Source: Chelydra serpentina (Eukaryota > Chordata > Testudines > Chelydridae). Taken from it: DNA of 64,000 bases. The stretch lies in assembly GCA_037349315.1 (NCBI GenBank), contig JBAIAC010000033.1:13162001-13226000 (forward strand), written 5' to 3'. Shown piece after piece: positions 44,100 through 57,275 of the stretch. The first letter of the stretch is position 1; each line of letters opens with the position of its first letter. Under the pieces are notes generated by a model that did no database searches, had not been told where the DNA came from, and saw only the letters and a program-made list of their open reading frames with translations. The position numbers were made by a program, and so were the translations under genes.

Positions 44100-46404
44100 T
44101 TTAAAGGCATCAGGATAATAGAAATAAGAACAATTATCCTCTTATGCGAATAACTTTCAAAGGTCAAGTGTAAATTTGTACATTTGAGATATTACTGATA
44201 TTGGTAGAAACAAACACAAATGCAATTTCAACTGTCTTGATGCAAAAGGAAAGTTAGGCATTTCTTGTCCCTTATGATGACACCACACTTAACTATTTGT
44301 CCTCTGAAATAAGTCTAGCAAGATGAACCGTGTATATATTGGGTCTGATCATTCCATGTGCGTCAGGAAAATTCATCTGAAACAAATGAATGTTGCAGTA
44401 ATTTTAGAAGCTCTGCTGTTGCCTCATTTCAGATCTGCATTCCAGAATGATTTGGGTTATGTTTATACTTCATAGCCAAAGTTTGAGGCAGTGTCTGTTG
44501 CCCTCTCTGGAAGATGAAGTTTTTGTGCTGTTGCACCTGTTGAAAGGAACCGGGGGCTTTTTACACTTAGTTGGCTCCAAGCCAACAATACCCAATGAAG
44601 TCTTAGAGAACTGGAAGAAGGCTGCTTAGACAAAGACTATGGTGAAAGCTGAGAATACATAGTGGGATGCTGCTAGGATAGAGGCATTTCCTCCAATTGT
44701 TCCAACTCCTGCTCTTTAGTGTTGCCACCTATCCCTCTTCTCGTCATTTCTCTCTCATAAGGGCTTTTTCCAGTTACAGCTGGTGTTCCTTCCGATCAAA
44801 GGTGCATCAATAAAGCTGAAATGCCAAACTCCTGCTCTCTCCTGACTGACATTAATTTAGCAGAATGTAAAAAGCTGGAGTTTCAAATTTTAGGGCCTGG
44901 ATTATATGGAGATGGGGGCAGAACCAACCATATCACCTCAGTTCACTCCTTAACCGCTTACATAATGGAATCTAGGGAGATGACTAAAATGGCCTTAATC
45001 TTGGTCTGTAACACCTGATGCACATTGTGCTATATCCAACTATTATTGAGAAACGGTCATACTTACAGATTCAAGTAATCATACATCATCAAATCATCAA
45101 TATTATCAAAATGGCCTATATAAGGGCCAAACTTCATTCTTTGTGTAAATCAGTGCAACTTTATTTAAACAGTTTATACCAGGGATACATTCAGTCAAAA
45201 GTGTATTACCATCTACGGTCATCACTTACGAGGAAACCAAGGGATCTTTAGAACATCTTTTGAAACAAGGATCCTCAGTATTTTATCCCATCCTGAAATG
45301 GGATCAAAATATGAGTTTCTCTCACTAGAGCACAAATTCCAAAATATTCATACTGTTAGGCCTTAGATTTTTCTTTACTACAATATGTATTGGCCTTCTA
45401 TTTTCTTTTCGATGCTAGTTAAAGGAAGAAGGGAGACTTTCAGACATGGTTTCTGTACTGACAATCTGCTATCTCAGGGAAATTCTTTATGAATAGGTAT
45501 CTCTGGCACCAGAACAGAATGGCAGAAATTACAGACTGAAACACATGTGTTTCTGTGTTTACTTGTGTTTCCGTGGTCTGCAGTTTCAAACAATATAACT
45601 GAGCTTGTGCAGGAGGGCGGCAGGGGTGGAGACATAATAATTTTGCACAGAGAGAAACCCTCTCCCCATCCCCCAATGTTATAAAACGGGTTCTTTTATC
45701 TCGGGTTTTCACAGTGTTTTTGTTGTTGTTTTAATATTTTACTTTCACAAATATTACATATTTATACCACAATATATTAACAAGCTGATTACCATGAACA
45801 CCTGCAATGATCACTAATATTAACTTCCCAACTGCCTTAAAGAGCTAAATAATCTTAACTCACTATTTCCATTATTCTTGGTATTGTCTGTAGTAATAGT
45901 AATGACCGGTACAGAAAACAGGGCACATTCTGAAATTACCTGGTCTCGTTACTTAAAGCAAAATTGACAGGTTTTAATTGTGTCCACTGTACTCAGACAT
46001 AGCACTAACTCAAATATTCAATATCATTTAAAAACCACACTAATTATCCCTCTCCAGAAATACAGACCAATTATTTACGTTTTTCCTGCCCACCACTCAG
46101 AAGGAATGGGGTATTGTCTAGAACCACTAGATCACACTCTCTTGGGCTCACTCCTGCCCCCCGAGAAATACATGGAGGCCCTACTCTTCATTTCCCTGTA
46201 CCTCAGGTGTCTAGCATTTGTGCAATGATGGCAATAACCAGCAAAGCAAGGCAATGAATAACCAGACCCCCCCACTCCCCGGTGTTGGGTCAGTGACTTC
46301 ACTTGGGTCAGGCCATGGATCTTGGTAGCCCTTTGAGCTGCGATTTATTTAAACTACCAGAAGATATAAACTGTTTCAACTCTGCCAAACACAAAAAAAT
46401 GAGG
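44097..46404. other. No gene recognised
   Basis: 2.3 kb of A/T-rich intergenic sequence with only short open frames. Confidence 0.6.
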
Positions 46405-46605
46405 AGTAGGGGGTGGTGGGGAAGACGACATATCAGGATTCTTGTGTCCTATTCCCACCTCTGCCACAGACCTGTTGTGTGGCCTTAGGCAAGGCTCTGA
46501 AACTCTCTGTGGCACAGTATCTCCACCTGAAATCGATACATTTATCTACTTCACAGGAGCATTTTGAAGCTTAATACATCAGTGTCTAAATAAAAAAAAA
46601 GCTGT
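46405..46605 (+). repeat. MIR/CORE-SINE-type repeat
   Basis: tgtcctattcccacctctgc, cacagacctgttgtgtggcc, ttaggcaaggctctgaaact and ctctgtggcacagtatctcc, then ttatctacttcacaggagcattttgaagctta, follow the MIR body in its + orientation. Confidence 0.85.
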
Positions 46606-47364
46606 GAAAGCCTTAGCTAGAGGGCATTATAGAAAGTAAATGTACAGTATTCAAAAGGGCTGGTTTTTTGGTGCTCAAAAGGTTGTGTGTGTTTCTGTTT
46701 AAAACCCTGATGAGTGTAAGACCGTTCTATGGCCGGGGTGAGCCATAGGTTGTATAGTTGTAAGAATTGTATTTTACTAAATGTTAACATGCTGAGAGGC
46801 CAGATCACTCACTCCTGTGACCAAACCCATAGGTAGGGTGCGATGGGAAGGAAAGATCTGGGAGGTTTCCCTTGTGGAGTTTCTTGCAAGCAGATCACTG
46901 TTCAGGGGCTGGCTATGTCTTCTTCCCTGTAGGATGAGCAAAGAGTTTCAGTCCACCGAATCCTGGGATCTCAAGGATCTGCCAGAGCTCAAGGCCTTCA
47001 CACACAAATCTCTCTGCCACCATGATCACTCCTGGACCCTTCACTTCCTGTCCAAAGAAAATTAAAGGGATCTGTATTTATCCATGGATCCCTGGGCAGT
47101 CGTTCTTTGTTACAGTGTCCTGCATAAGGATGCCACCATGTTGCTGTCCAATCCCAAGTGTGCTGTAATCCCTTTAATTTACAAATCCACAGCAATGCTT
47201 TTCAAAATTCATTCCAATTCCTTCTCTCAGACTTCTGTGCTTTCCTGTCTCTTAGCTTCAATACTTCATTTCACCCATTCCTGTTCAATAACAAAATTTT
47301 TATTCAGACCCAATCAATTCCCCTGCCCTTGGATTCCTCCCTTGAACCATCTTCTGACATTTTA
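46606..47364. other. No gene recognised
   Basis: Short open frames on both strands without recognisable domains. Confidence 0.55.
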
Positions 47365-47480
47365 TGGATTCATCAATTCTAAGGCCAGAAGGGACCATTG
47401 TGATCATCTAGTCTGACCTCCTGAAGAGCACAGGCCATAGAATTTCCCAAAAATAATTCCTAAAGCACATAAAAAGATAT
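47365..47480 (-). mobile_element. CR1/L3-type LINE 3' fragment
   Basis: gattcatcaattctaaggccagaagggaccattgtgatcatctagtctgacctcctgaagagcacaggccatagaatttccc is the reverse complement of a CR1-type LINE 3' end that I recall as very common in turtles. Confidence 0.8.
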
Positions 47481-48860
47481 TTCCTGCTTCTTCACTTTGT
47501 CCCTCTTCTTCTTCTCCCCAGGTAATTTGTGACCATCAGCTTCCTTTATCTGCTCCAAACCCAGAGCCTCAAACTAGCACTCTCACCCTCAGCACTTGTT
47601 TCACAGTCCATTCACCCAGGTTGGAGACCTCCAGCTTTGCCTCTCTCTGACTTTCAAAGCCAAAAACAGCTTTGCCCAGCAGATAAGTAAGGGGCAGGTC
47701 CCAGGTTGTTATCTTGCCTTCAGCAAAGCAGGATGGTGGTGGGACTATTTTCTTGAAGCCTCTTGTGTCTTTGTTGGGGCATTGGCTGGTCACTAATCCT
47801 ATCATCCATCTCAGGAGAAGACGGTGGTTTTATCAAGGAGAGTTGATCCAACAGGTCTTCTGGCAACACCAAGCAGCAGCGCACACAGGCAAAGAGGAGG
47901 GAAAGGGTAGTAGGAGAGAAAAACCTTGCTATTTGTATATGAATGGCACTCCCTAAATTTCTTTCTTTCTTTATTTTTAAATCATGACCTTCCAACATCA
48001 TTAAATGTGAAAAATATATGGGGATTCAGAGCAGGAAGAATTGGACATTTTTTTTAAATGACCATCAATTACATTGCTCTTCTTTTAAAATTGTAGACCG
48101 TCAATATCTATGGAAAGTCAATCAGCTGTTAGGTTCTTACTGTTGCTTATTATTTCCTTGCTCCAAAAGCATACTTAATGCTTCTTTATAATAATCTGTC
48201 ATTTGCAAATCAGTCAGAAAAAATATTTTAATTAAATATACCTGGGCAGAAATATTTTTATAATTCAGCAATTACTGAATGTCATAAGTCTATAAGAAAG
48301 TGTATTTCCTTTTAGCATCAAATATTTGAATTAGATTAAAAAAACTGTCCTCTTTCTTTGGAAATTTTCAAGACATTGGGTCATGAAAAATATTAGGATT
48401 TTATCGCATATGTGAACTTGGTATTATAGGAAGAAAACAGTAGCAAAGCCCATCCCAAGAACACCATAATTCTCAAAGTTAGCTGCTGACCAAGCCTCTC
48501 TCAAACCTAGTGGATTAGAAAAATATATATGCCAGAGCACTCCTTCTGGGAAAGTCTTTAAAGGTTTTTTTTCCCTTCCTAAACTATTTGTGGGGACATG
48601 GGGTGAATTTTTTGTTTTTCAGTGGGATGGATGGTATTGTGGATCTGGTTTTTTCTTTCCCAGCAACCCCCATATATATTGGCTTTTTACCTCTAACATT
48701 TGTATATTTAAACATATCATCCACACACAATATTTCTTATAAGAACAAATGGATAAGGGTGGGTTTTTTTCAAAACAAGTATACACACAGCTTTTTAGAG
48801 CAGATGAACATAGTTTATTCACCCTTGGCCTGAGACAGAACATTGAAACAGGCATAGGCC
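47481..48860. other. No gene recognised
   Basis: The 47520-47830 part (cccaggttggagacctccag, ttcagcaaagcaggatggtg) reads like part of an old repeat, but no family can be assigned. No gene is seen. Confidence 0.5.
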
Positions 48861-48867
48861 CCCAAGT

Positions 48868-48945
48868 CAGGAAAGCACTTAAGCAGATGCTTAAGTCCTA
48901 TTGACTTTTAGTGAGGCTTAAGCACATGCTTAAGTGCTCTTCCTG
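48868..48945. repeat. Fold-back repeat with well-preserved arms
   Basis: The arm caggaaagcacttaagcagatgcttaagtcc (48868-48898) opposes ggcttaagcacatgcttaagtgctcttcctg (48915-48945) with only a few mismatches around tattgacttttagtga. Each arm itself contains a repeated cttaag word. It is the clearest copy of this type in the window. Confidence 0.85.
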
Positions 48946-48949
48946 GTAA

Positions 48950-50034
48950 CGGTCATAATTTGTTATGTTTTACCAATAAAGGGAAATTGAAACTGAACTT
49001 CAACTAGAGGGTGTGCTACTCACCTCCACTATAATATTTTGTTAATTGTTCAGAGGCCTAATACATAATTTATTACTATTATATGCAAAATTAATTCGGT
49101 ACACTTTTTATTAAAAGACTCAAAGTATTTTCATGATTTTTGTAGACTCAGAAATGCGACTTTTGGGGAAAATGCATCGTAGACGTTTCTGTGAAGGTTT
49201 GCAGCAGTGCAAGTGATAAAGACATTACCGGCAGCCAAGTTTCCTTCCAACCTTTCATTTCTGAGTAATTTCTGCAATGAAGAGTGAAGTGTAATAGACA
49301 TGAAGGAATGTGGCAATCCATTTGTTTTATTTCTATTAAATTATTGCTGATTGCAGGTTTGGGGGATGTGTAGGTGAAGCTGGTTGATTTATTTCAGTTT
49401 GGTCAGGAATGCTTTTTCAAAACACCTTTAACCTTTTTCTTCCAAACAGTTAATTTGGGTCACTACTTTTGCACTGAAGTTTTGATTGTTAGAGGAAATA
49501 CTTCTGCATACTTTTGCTCTGTTGTAACAAAGGCAATATGTTGTGGGCCACATGCCAACAGATTTTAACCACAGACTAAGGGAAGAGAGACAGATTAGTC
49601 TGTGGTGGTCCTATAATCATAGTTTCTCAGTATTATTTTTCTAATTGCTTAGCACAAGTATTCACCATTAAAGTGGTTTACAGCATATACAGGGTGTACC
49701 CATCCTAGTAATGGAACACACCATACCCTTTCAGCTGCATTCCTCTGTTCTCTGGCAAGTGTTCTGTAACAAATTTTATCATAAACTAAAAACCACTGTA
49801 AAATGTCCAGCCAAATAATATAGTTTTAGTTCTTCAGCAAGTTCTGTACTTTACTATTCAGCTGCTTTCAAATAAATCTGGTCAAGATAGAGATGAATTG
49901 AACAGAGAGAGATGGACATAGTTGGGGATGGGAAAAACAAACTCATTCCAAAGCACATTAAGGACGTAGCTTCTATTCCTTGTCCACCAGCTTTTGGATG
50001 AGAGAAAAAAGGTATTCTTCCTGCAGAGCAGGAT
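48950..50034. other. No gene recognised
   Basis: A/T-rich intergenic sequence, no supported feature. Confidence 0.6.
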
Positions 50035-50205
50035 TGTTCCCATCAATTTTCTAGTGGTTTGTGCAGTCTGGTTTTAAAAGCCTCAGACAAAGGAGCCTCC
50101 TCCAATTTCCTAGGGAAACTATTCCATATCCTAATAAATCTCACTGCTAGGAAGGTTTTCCTGATATTCTGGGTAATTTTTTCCTTTCTTAATGGCATTC
50201 CATGC
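50035..50205 (-). mobile_element. CR1 LINE ORF2 C-terminal fragment
   Basis: On the minus strand, residues such as TFLAVRFIRIWNSFPRKLEE and AFKTRLHK correspond to the VKHWN-LPREVVE...FK-RLDK tail of CR1 ORF2 (compare 22360-22440 and 52880-52980). It is diverged and truncated at both ends. Confidence 0.85.
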
Positions 50206-52184
50206 AACAGAGAAAGGGACACAGACACAGAGCGTATTTGTGCTGTAGGGGTATTTGCCTAGTAGGTGTCCATTACTCCTCAATAGTTGCCATTACAGGA
50301 AAAGGATCAGCCAACATGGGAGCGTCACTCACCCCTCCTGCTCTGCCCTCCTTAGCAGGCCGAGTGGCATGAGAAATTAAAGCCCCTCCCCACTGGGTGC
50401 TCTCATCATTCATTGTTATTGCCAGTCTCTTGCTCCTGTCAAAGCTCCACCACGAATGACAAACTTTGAACATTTCCGAGTGGGTGTTCACTGACTGGAG
50501 TTAGCTGTGCTGGGCGTGGAACTCACTCCTCCCCGCAATCCATTTCACTTTGTCCTGCACTTTTCAAAAGCACCTGAAAGCTTTGTTTCCCCCTATACAC
50601 ACTTTCAGCATGACTATACTGGCCTTCTATTTATTACGTTCCTTTCCAGGCCCTTTCTCTCCCCTTTATAAACTGTTATGTTTGTACTTTGGTGGTATTT
50701 CATTGTACTGCATTTTATTTGGTTTTGCAGCGTAGCATTCTCTAAACTGTTCTTATTCCAGACACCAGTCGCCTGCTCAGAGTCCCTACAGGTGGAGGAA
50801 GCTAGAATTTGATAGTGAGGAGTTGAATGCTAAGAGATTCACACCTTCCTCCTTTTGGGGCACCGAAGAACAATAACTTTAGGTGTAAAAAGAGTTAGCA
50901 TTTACAGGAGCCAAATTACTTCTGCCTCTGCTTCACGTGCCCAGGCCAAATTCAAAGGGGACTGGCTGGGACTGGTGAAATGTGCTCAACCAGGGTGCAT
51001 TTTGTTTCTTTGGGGAATGGAGGGTTTGGTATCCCTAGTAACTTAATCAGCTTAACACCTGAAAGACAACCTCTGCTCATGATTCAAGTTCCCATGTGAA
51101 AACTGGCCCAGTAAGACTGGGACATGAAATAAGAGGACTGGAGAGCTTTGGGCTGTAGATTAAGCCATTTGCTACCCACTTCATAACTTCAAAGGCTATG
51201 GGAGGAGCAGAGACTACAGGTGATGGGGAAAGAAATTTCCCTCACCAAAGCATCCTGCATCAGCATTTCAGGGTATGACATTTTGGACAATAGCTTAATT
51301 TCCCTACCATTTAAAGATTCTCCCATCCCGGATTCCCGCTGTGATCTTGATCCACAACACATGCCCATACTGCTGATTTGATTTTCATGCAGAATTTACT
51401 TGGAAAGGTGCACACACACCCCACCCCTCAGAAAAGTGAAAGTGTTTCATATAAACTAACAAACATGCAAACCTAATCGGGCTCCTGCTTCCGCTGACTC
51501 AGACAGTGGTAACACCATGGCTATTGTTGTCATCTGGGGGGTGGACTTAGCTAATACAGACACTGTTTGTTTAGAGTTTATAAATTACAGATGGGTTCCA
51601 GGATGACCTATGTGAGAAGCTTCCAACCAGAATAGACAGACAGAGACATCATTGCTTGATTCCACCTGCTGCTGCAACTATCACCCTCTCACCAAATTAG
51701 ATAAGGTCCCAATTCAGGACAGAATTAAAGCATATGTATAATCCCACGTTTAAGTGCTGTCCTACATCAGGATGCTAATCTGATTGTGGCCTGAATACGC
51801 TGTGTACAACCACTGCCTGGATTTCCTCCATGACTTTCGCAAGAAACTGGCCAACCAGCTACAGTTAAGTTGAGGAGCAGTGGCTATGTCTTTTTAAATT
51901 AAAAGATGCACCAATATGTATAAACAGATAAATACAAATGGCTTTGATTGCAAGCCTCTCTTCTACTTCCTAATGTTGTTTGTCTAAGCACTTTAGCCCA
52001 TGGACAGTGACTTCCTATGTATATAGGCAGTGCCTTGCAAAATGTAGAGGCTAAGAAAATACAAACAAATAATAAAATATAATAAAATAATAAACATGCT
52101 TGATACAGAAAGCATCAGCTATATATTATGGGTGGAACAAGTAGCAAAGTCTCCAGTTAAGTGCTGATTTCAGTTCCTTTATAA
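50206..52184. other. No gene recognised; one fold-back remnant
   Basis: The remnant at 51715-51780 (aattcaggacagaattaaagcatatg...cacgtttaagtgctgtcctacatcagga) is of the cacttaag type. No coding signal is seen. Confidence 0.55.
52069..52096. repeat. (TAAAA)n-like A/T simple repeat
   Basis: aataataaaatataataaaataataaa. Confidence 0.9.
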
Positions 52185-52239
52185 CTGGGTTTGGCAGAAA
52201 TCTGTTTTTATCTTTTATATTTTGACGGATAATATCTAT

Positions 52240-52395
52240 GTTTAGTCTTAATTTTATTTTTTATTGTTTTATTTTCATTTTTATTTATTTTTATTGATTT
52301 AATTAATTTTATTAATTTATTTATTCAGTTTTTATTATTTTATTAATTTAATTTATTTTTTATTATTTTAATTTTAATTTGTATCTATTTAAATG
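52240..52395. repeat. A/T low-complexity tract (ATTTT/TTTA words)
   Basis: About 155 bases made almost only of A and T with ttttatt, attaattt and ttattttt words. It lies inside repeat copy 2 where copy 1 has a short tttttaatcaatttaaatttt. Confidence 0.95.
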
Positions 52396-52439
52396 TTCAT
52401 ATTTGCAGAAAATTCTAGGGAAGGCCATACAATTATTAA

Positions 52440-53072
52440 TGAGTCAATAGTGCAACACTGTTGCAAAAAAACCAAACATCATTCTGGGATGTATTAGCAG
52501 AAGTGTTGTAAGCAAGACACAAGAAGTAATTCTTCCGCTCTACTCCACGCTGATTAGGCCTCAGCTGGAGTATTGTGTCCAGTTCTGGGAGCCACATTTC
52601 AGGCAAGATGTGGACAAATTGGAGAGAGTTCAGAGAAGAGCAACAAAAATGATTAAAGGACTAGAAAATATGACCTATCAGGGAAGACTGAAAAAAGTGG
52701 GTTTGTTTAGCCTGGAAAAGAGAAGACTGAGAGGGGCATAACAGTTTTCAAGTACATACAAGGTTGTTACAAGGGGGAGGGAGAAAAATTGTTGTTCTTA
52801 GCCTCTGAGGATAGGACAAGAAGCAATGGGCTTAAATTGCAACAAGGGAAGTTGAGGTTAGACACTAGGAAAACCTTCCTAAGTGGCAGGGTGGTTAAGC
52901 ACTGGAATAAATTGCCTAGGGAGGTTGTGGAATCTCCATCATTGGAGACTTTTAAGAGCAGGTTAGACAAACACCTGCAGGGATGGTCTAGATAATATTT
53001 AGTCCTGCCATGAGTGCAGCAGACTGGACTAGATGATCTATTGAGGTCCCTTCTAGTCCTACGATTCTATGA
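52440..53072 (+). mobile_element. CR1 LINE, 3' 630 bases
   Basis: caacactgttgcaaaaaaac, then catcattctgggatgtattagcag, cagctggagtattgtgtccagttctggg, agcaacaaaaatgattaaagg, ggtggttaagcactggaata and tttaagagcaggttagac, with the 3' end gtcctacgattctatga at 53056-53072. These are the ORF2 tail and 3' UTR of CR1. The frame is interrupted, and only the 68-codon tail 52789-52995 is open. Confidence 0.93.
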
Positions 53073-53260
53073 AAAGACTAGATCACTGGATTTTTATTCT
53101 AATAAGGTCTCAAGCAGCATTTTTTCTTACTTCATTTATCTGTAAAATTTGATTATTATCACTGGAAATATTTTTGTTGGCTTGTGTGCGCGCAATGGAA
53201 TAGACATTTACCAGCATTTACTGATAGAAAACCTATTCCTTCCAAGCCTATTTATAACTT

Positions 53261-56014
53261 TGCAAACTTTAACCATGTGTTTGAGATTAGGGGAAAATAC
53301 ATTGTTTTGCCTTGGTTAAACCATTTCTTTGAGAAGCTCTCTCACCTCCATGGTTTGGAGCAGGGCTTGTCTTTGTGTCAGGGATGTGCCTTTTGCTATT
53401 TCTGTGGGGAAAAATGCCCAACTTTGGCCAATTTAAAAGCCCTTGACAAATCTCAGTTGGCACATGCTCAGTAGAAGTTTGTTAGAGTTCGACAGCTAAA
53501 TTCCCTGAAGATTATCGCTGAACTGAGTATATTCCAGCCCTGGGATGAAGGAACAGAGCAGGACTTTTTCTGCATTTGTTGTTCCAAGCCACTGTGACAC
53601 CCAGCATGGGAACAGAGAGCAGGGAAACTGTTTCTCTTGTGCTCTCAGTTCTCCCCCTGCTGGTGCGCAGGCAGCATAGAGGAGGAAGCGGCCTGATTCA
53701 CATACAGAAGGGAGAAGTACTGAGACTTTATCCAGTTCTCCTAAATCCAAAAACTCAGTTTGAATCCGGACTCGTCACTGAGGTTTCTTTCTTAAAGCTA
53801 CATCTGAGGTGATCAGGCTCAAGTGTATGGGGAGTGGGTTAGGGTGCCCCATAACTACAAAGTACACAATTATAAATCAGATCATATACATATTCTAAGA
53901 CAGACTAACACATACACATTACCTTCTACATTGTATCACAGGCTTTCTGATTGGCTTACTAATTTTGTGAACCAATGCCTGTATAGATCATGAGCTATCC
54001 ATGCGCTACAAAGTATGCTAGTAAGCAAAGATGCAACTGCACGTTTATCACACATTAAACATTTCTTCTTACTATTTCTTTATCTACGAGCTATACGTTG
54101 TTTACAAGGCCACTTGTGAATCTGTTCCCTTACTTCTGTTTTCTTTCATTGTTCATGCAAGACCTACAGTGGGAAAGGGAATAAACTGGAACAAGGAGCA
54201 TGGGGGTCTGAAGACTGTTTCATAACACACACACACAAGGGGGCCAACATTCTTTTAACATAATTTTTTGGATGCATGTGTGTGTATGTTATATGTATAA
54301 CTTCTGTACCATATATATCCATGCATATTCTGCACCATAGCTATAATAGCCAAACAAACAGAAGTTACACAGAATATGGTGAGCCTTTGGTAGGTTGTTT
54401 GTTTCCATTCAACAGCCAAGAATACGGTATGCTTATTCTAAGTATATTCCAGACCTACTTTCTTTAAAACAGTACTGATCCTCCTTCCTCATACCCTAAA
54501 GCAACACCTATACAGAACCAGAGCAAAAATCCTGTCTGAAGCCATTGCAAATGAAAGGCATCTTAAAGAATATGCAAGTACAATAGGTCCCCCAGCATAA
54601 AACTTTTTGTATCCCTGTAATTACTTTTTATTCCCTACTACAGTTTTCCTAGAACCGCATCCAACCTCAGCCTGTCTCCCTGGAGAATGCTTGTATCCAT
54701 TCTAGTTTTACAATCCTGTGTGGATCATTTGATGAGCATGTGCCACCTTATTTGTATATTGGATACATCAGCTCTGTGCCTATGGATTTATTTCCATTTG
54801 GACAAGGGATAATGGTGGGAGGTACCAGAATGTAATTTTACTGCCTGAAAGTGCTGCAAGACTCAGACTGAAATCCCACGCCCTCGTGCTGGCAAAAGGT
54901 TACACCTTTCGCTGCTCCACCACTTTGTGTTTTTAGGCACAATGCCATAAATAGTGGGAAACTTGAAGAAGCCTGCACAGTTTTCCATAATATCACTTTC
55001 CCCTCCTTATGAGAGCTATTGCATAACTATGCAGGTTTGGTAAACCACACAGAACAAGGGCTGATTATGAAAAATAATTCAGTAGCATAAAAGAAGAGTG
55101 GATTCATTTTATCCTGTTCCAAGACAAAGCAAGTTTAGCCTCTTTTTCAGTGCAAATGTTGAGAGCATTGCTAATGGACCTTCACATATGATCTTCCCTG
55201 CTGTATTGTGGTAGTGTCACTTGGGATTGTCAATGTGAATAGGTTTTTCTTCAGTCTCTTCCTCTTAGATTCCCCTACGGCTCCCGTAAAGAGCTATGTA
55301 CATTTCATTAGTTACCTATCTCCACCACATCCTAGGTGATGTTTTCCCCTGGACAAAGCTTGGAATATTGTTGTGGACAAATGGTGTCTTTCCAGTCCAC
55401 TGCTGGAGCACAACCTCCTCGCAGGCTAACCTAGTGAGCACATTTTGCTAACAGCGTTAAGAGCATAATCATTAACTTGTTTTCAGATAAAAGCTGTGAA
55501 GCAGAAGATGCTTATCTCTGCTTTGCCTCTTATCAGCAGGCAGCTCGGCTCAGCAGTTACTCCTCACCTCCAGACTACATGCTGAATGGAGGTGTGGGGC
55601 CAAGTTGTCCACAAATGCTAACAGCTGTGCCTGGATGTACCAGGCATAGCAAAGACCTTGTCTTCTCCAAGCCCTGCCCTCTGGGTGTGCTATTTACTCT
55701 CCCCAACTGTGTCTTCAAGGGAAACTTTCATAGGGGGAGAAACTAAACTATGTCACACCAGAGAGAAGAAGCTTATGGGAAAAGCTGCACACAATATAAT
55801 AGAAAACGATAACTTCTCTCTAGGCTATTATTTCGCCCAACCATACTGTAGAATTTAATATAGAATTATAGCCCTTCTACGGAACTCCAGAAGATAGTTT
55901 AAAAGAAGCAAGCAGGACTTATAATTCTCTATGAAAAGTACAGGTTTTAGAGTAATTTTTATAGAAGCCTGTAAGTTTCAGCCCATTACAGTCCATGGGA
56001 CTTTCTATAAGGTG
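53261..56014. other. No gene recognised
   Basis: 2.75 kb of intergenic sequence. Overlapping frames on both strands at 53496-53812 show no recognisable domain. Short CA and TATG runs lie at about 54220-54300. Confidence 0.55.
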
Positions 56015-56235
56015 TCGGAGGTCTGTCTAGTGGCTGGAGTGTGATACAGGGCTAACTAAGGACTCCTCGTTTCACTTCCCATTTCTGCTCCTGACTTGCC
56101 TTGTAGCACTGAGCAATTCACATAACTTATCAGATTTACCTATTTGTAAAAGGGAGACAACAACACTTACCTACATCTCAGGGGCACTGGGATGTTTAGT
56201 GTTTGTAAAGCACATGAGGATCCTAATTATGAATA
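56015..56235 (+). repeat. MIR/CORE-SINE-type repeat
   Basis: tctgtctagtggctggagtgt, cccatttctgctcctgacttgcc, gcaattcacataacttatca and tacctatttgtaaaaggga, then acacttacctacatctcaggggcactgggatgtttagtgtttgtaaagcaca, follow the MIR body from near its 5' tRNA-related part. Confidence 0.8.
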
Positions 56236-57153
56236 GTCACACTCAACACTTGTGCACTGCTTTACCTTTGCAAAGCACTGTTCAAACAGCAGAGGCTTGA
56301 CACACACACATCAGCAAGATCGAGTGCTTTCATCAGCACAAGAGCAAAGCTGGATTGGTCGGGAGCTATCAGAAGCCTGCGATGTGTGTGATGGGATGGA
56401 TTATATACAATTGGATTATATACATTTTTTCCTAAAACATGTTTGAATGTAAATCCTGTGAAAATCTCTCTCTGGATGTTCGGGGTTTTTTGTAGTTACA
56501 TGTATAAGCAATGCACAGCTAGAGGAAGAAATGGTTTTAGCCATTCACACAATCACAGTTTGGTTTCTATGGAACACTGCCTGGGATGGTGTGTGTGTGT
56601 GTGTGCCATCCGAGACCGATGGCAAGATATGTTTGAGGGTTTCTCTAAACCTTGAGGTTGCATGGGGTTTCCTGCCACTCTTTAAAAATAAGCCAGACAA
56701 ACTGTTTGTTGGCTGCAGTGGCCTAGGTATGAAATTAAAGAAATAAATGATCATTTCTTCACCGCTCACTGGATGAGAGATTTCTGCGATCAAAGTCACT
56801 CCACTGGAGTAAAACTCTTGAGCTGGGGATCTGGGCAAAACACTTAAACAGGTGCCTAACTTTAAGCAGATGAGCAGTCCTACTAAATTCAAAGCAGCTG
56901 TCCTCTGTGCATTAGTTTTCCTCCCCAAAGTCACACTCCTAAGCTGTTTTCCTTCCCACTGGAATGGCTAGAAACCAGTGGAAGCTCCACCACTTGGACA
57001 CCTCGTGCTCTGCCCCGGTCAGAAAAATGTGACAATAAACCCACAGTAAGGTAAGTTCGCCTCCCTCCGTCCCAGTTCTGTGCGTCATTCCCACCCAGTG
57101 CTTCAAAACGTGGGCCTAGATTTTGTGCACATTCCAATAGGGGGCGCCAAAGC
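56236..57153. other. No gene recognised; GT run and fold-back remnant
   Basis: (GT)7-8 lies at 56590-56605. A cacttaaa-type fold-back remnant lies at 56830-56895. The minus-strand frame 56545-56934 (129 codons) has no recognisable domain. Confidence 0.55.
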
Positions 57154-57155
57154 TA

Positions 57156-57273
57156 GGGTGACCAGACAGCAAATGTGAAAATCGGGATGGGGGTGGGAGG
57201 TAATAGGAGCCTATATAAGAAAAAGACCCCAAAATTGGGACTGTCCCTATAAAATCGGGACATCTGGTCACCC
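57156..57273. mobile_element. Mariner-like MITE, copy B (118 bp, TA target site)
   Basis: The ends gggtgaccag and ctggtcaccc are perfect 10-base inverted repeats flanked by TA (57154-57155 and 57274-57275). The interior (tgaaaatcgggatgggggtg, aggagcctatataagaaaaa, gactgtccctataaaatcgg) matches copy A at 2706-2824. Copy B has the better-preserved inverted ends. Confidence 0.85.
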
Positions 57274-57275
57274 TA

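Larger units (their letters stand above)
52190..53260. repeat. Unclassified interspersed repeat, copy 2, split by a CR1 LINE
   Basis: Left part 52190-52440: tttggcagaa, attttgacggataatatctatgtt, gcagaaaattctaggga. Right part 53090-53260: ctcaagcagcattttttcttac, atcactggaaatatttttgt, cctattccttccaagcc. The blocks occur in the same order as in copy 1 (13040-13420). A run of ttttatta words at about 52240-52395 expands the left part. A CR1 of about 630 bases sits between the parts. Confidence 0.75.
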
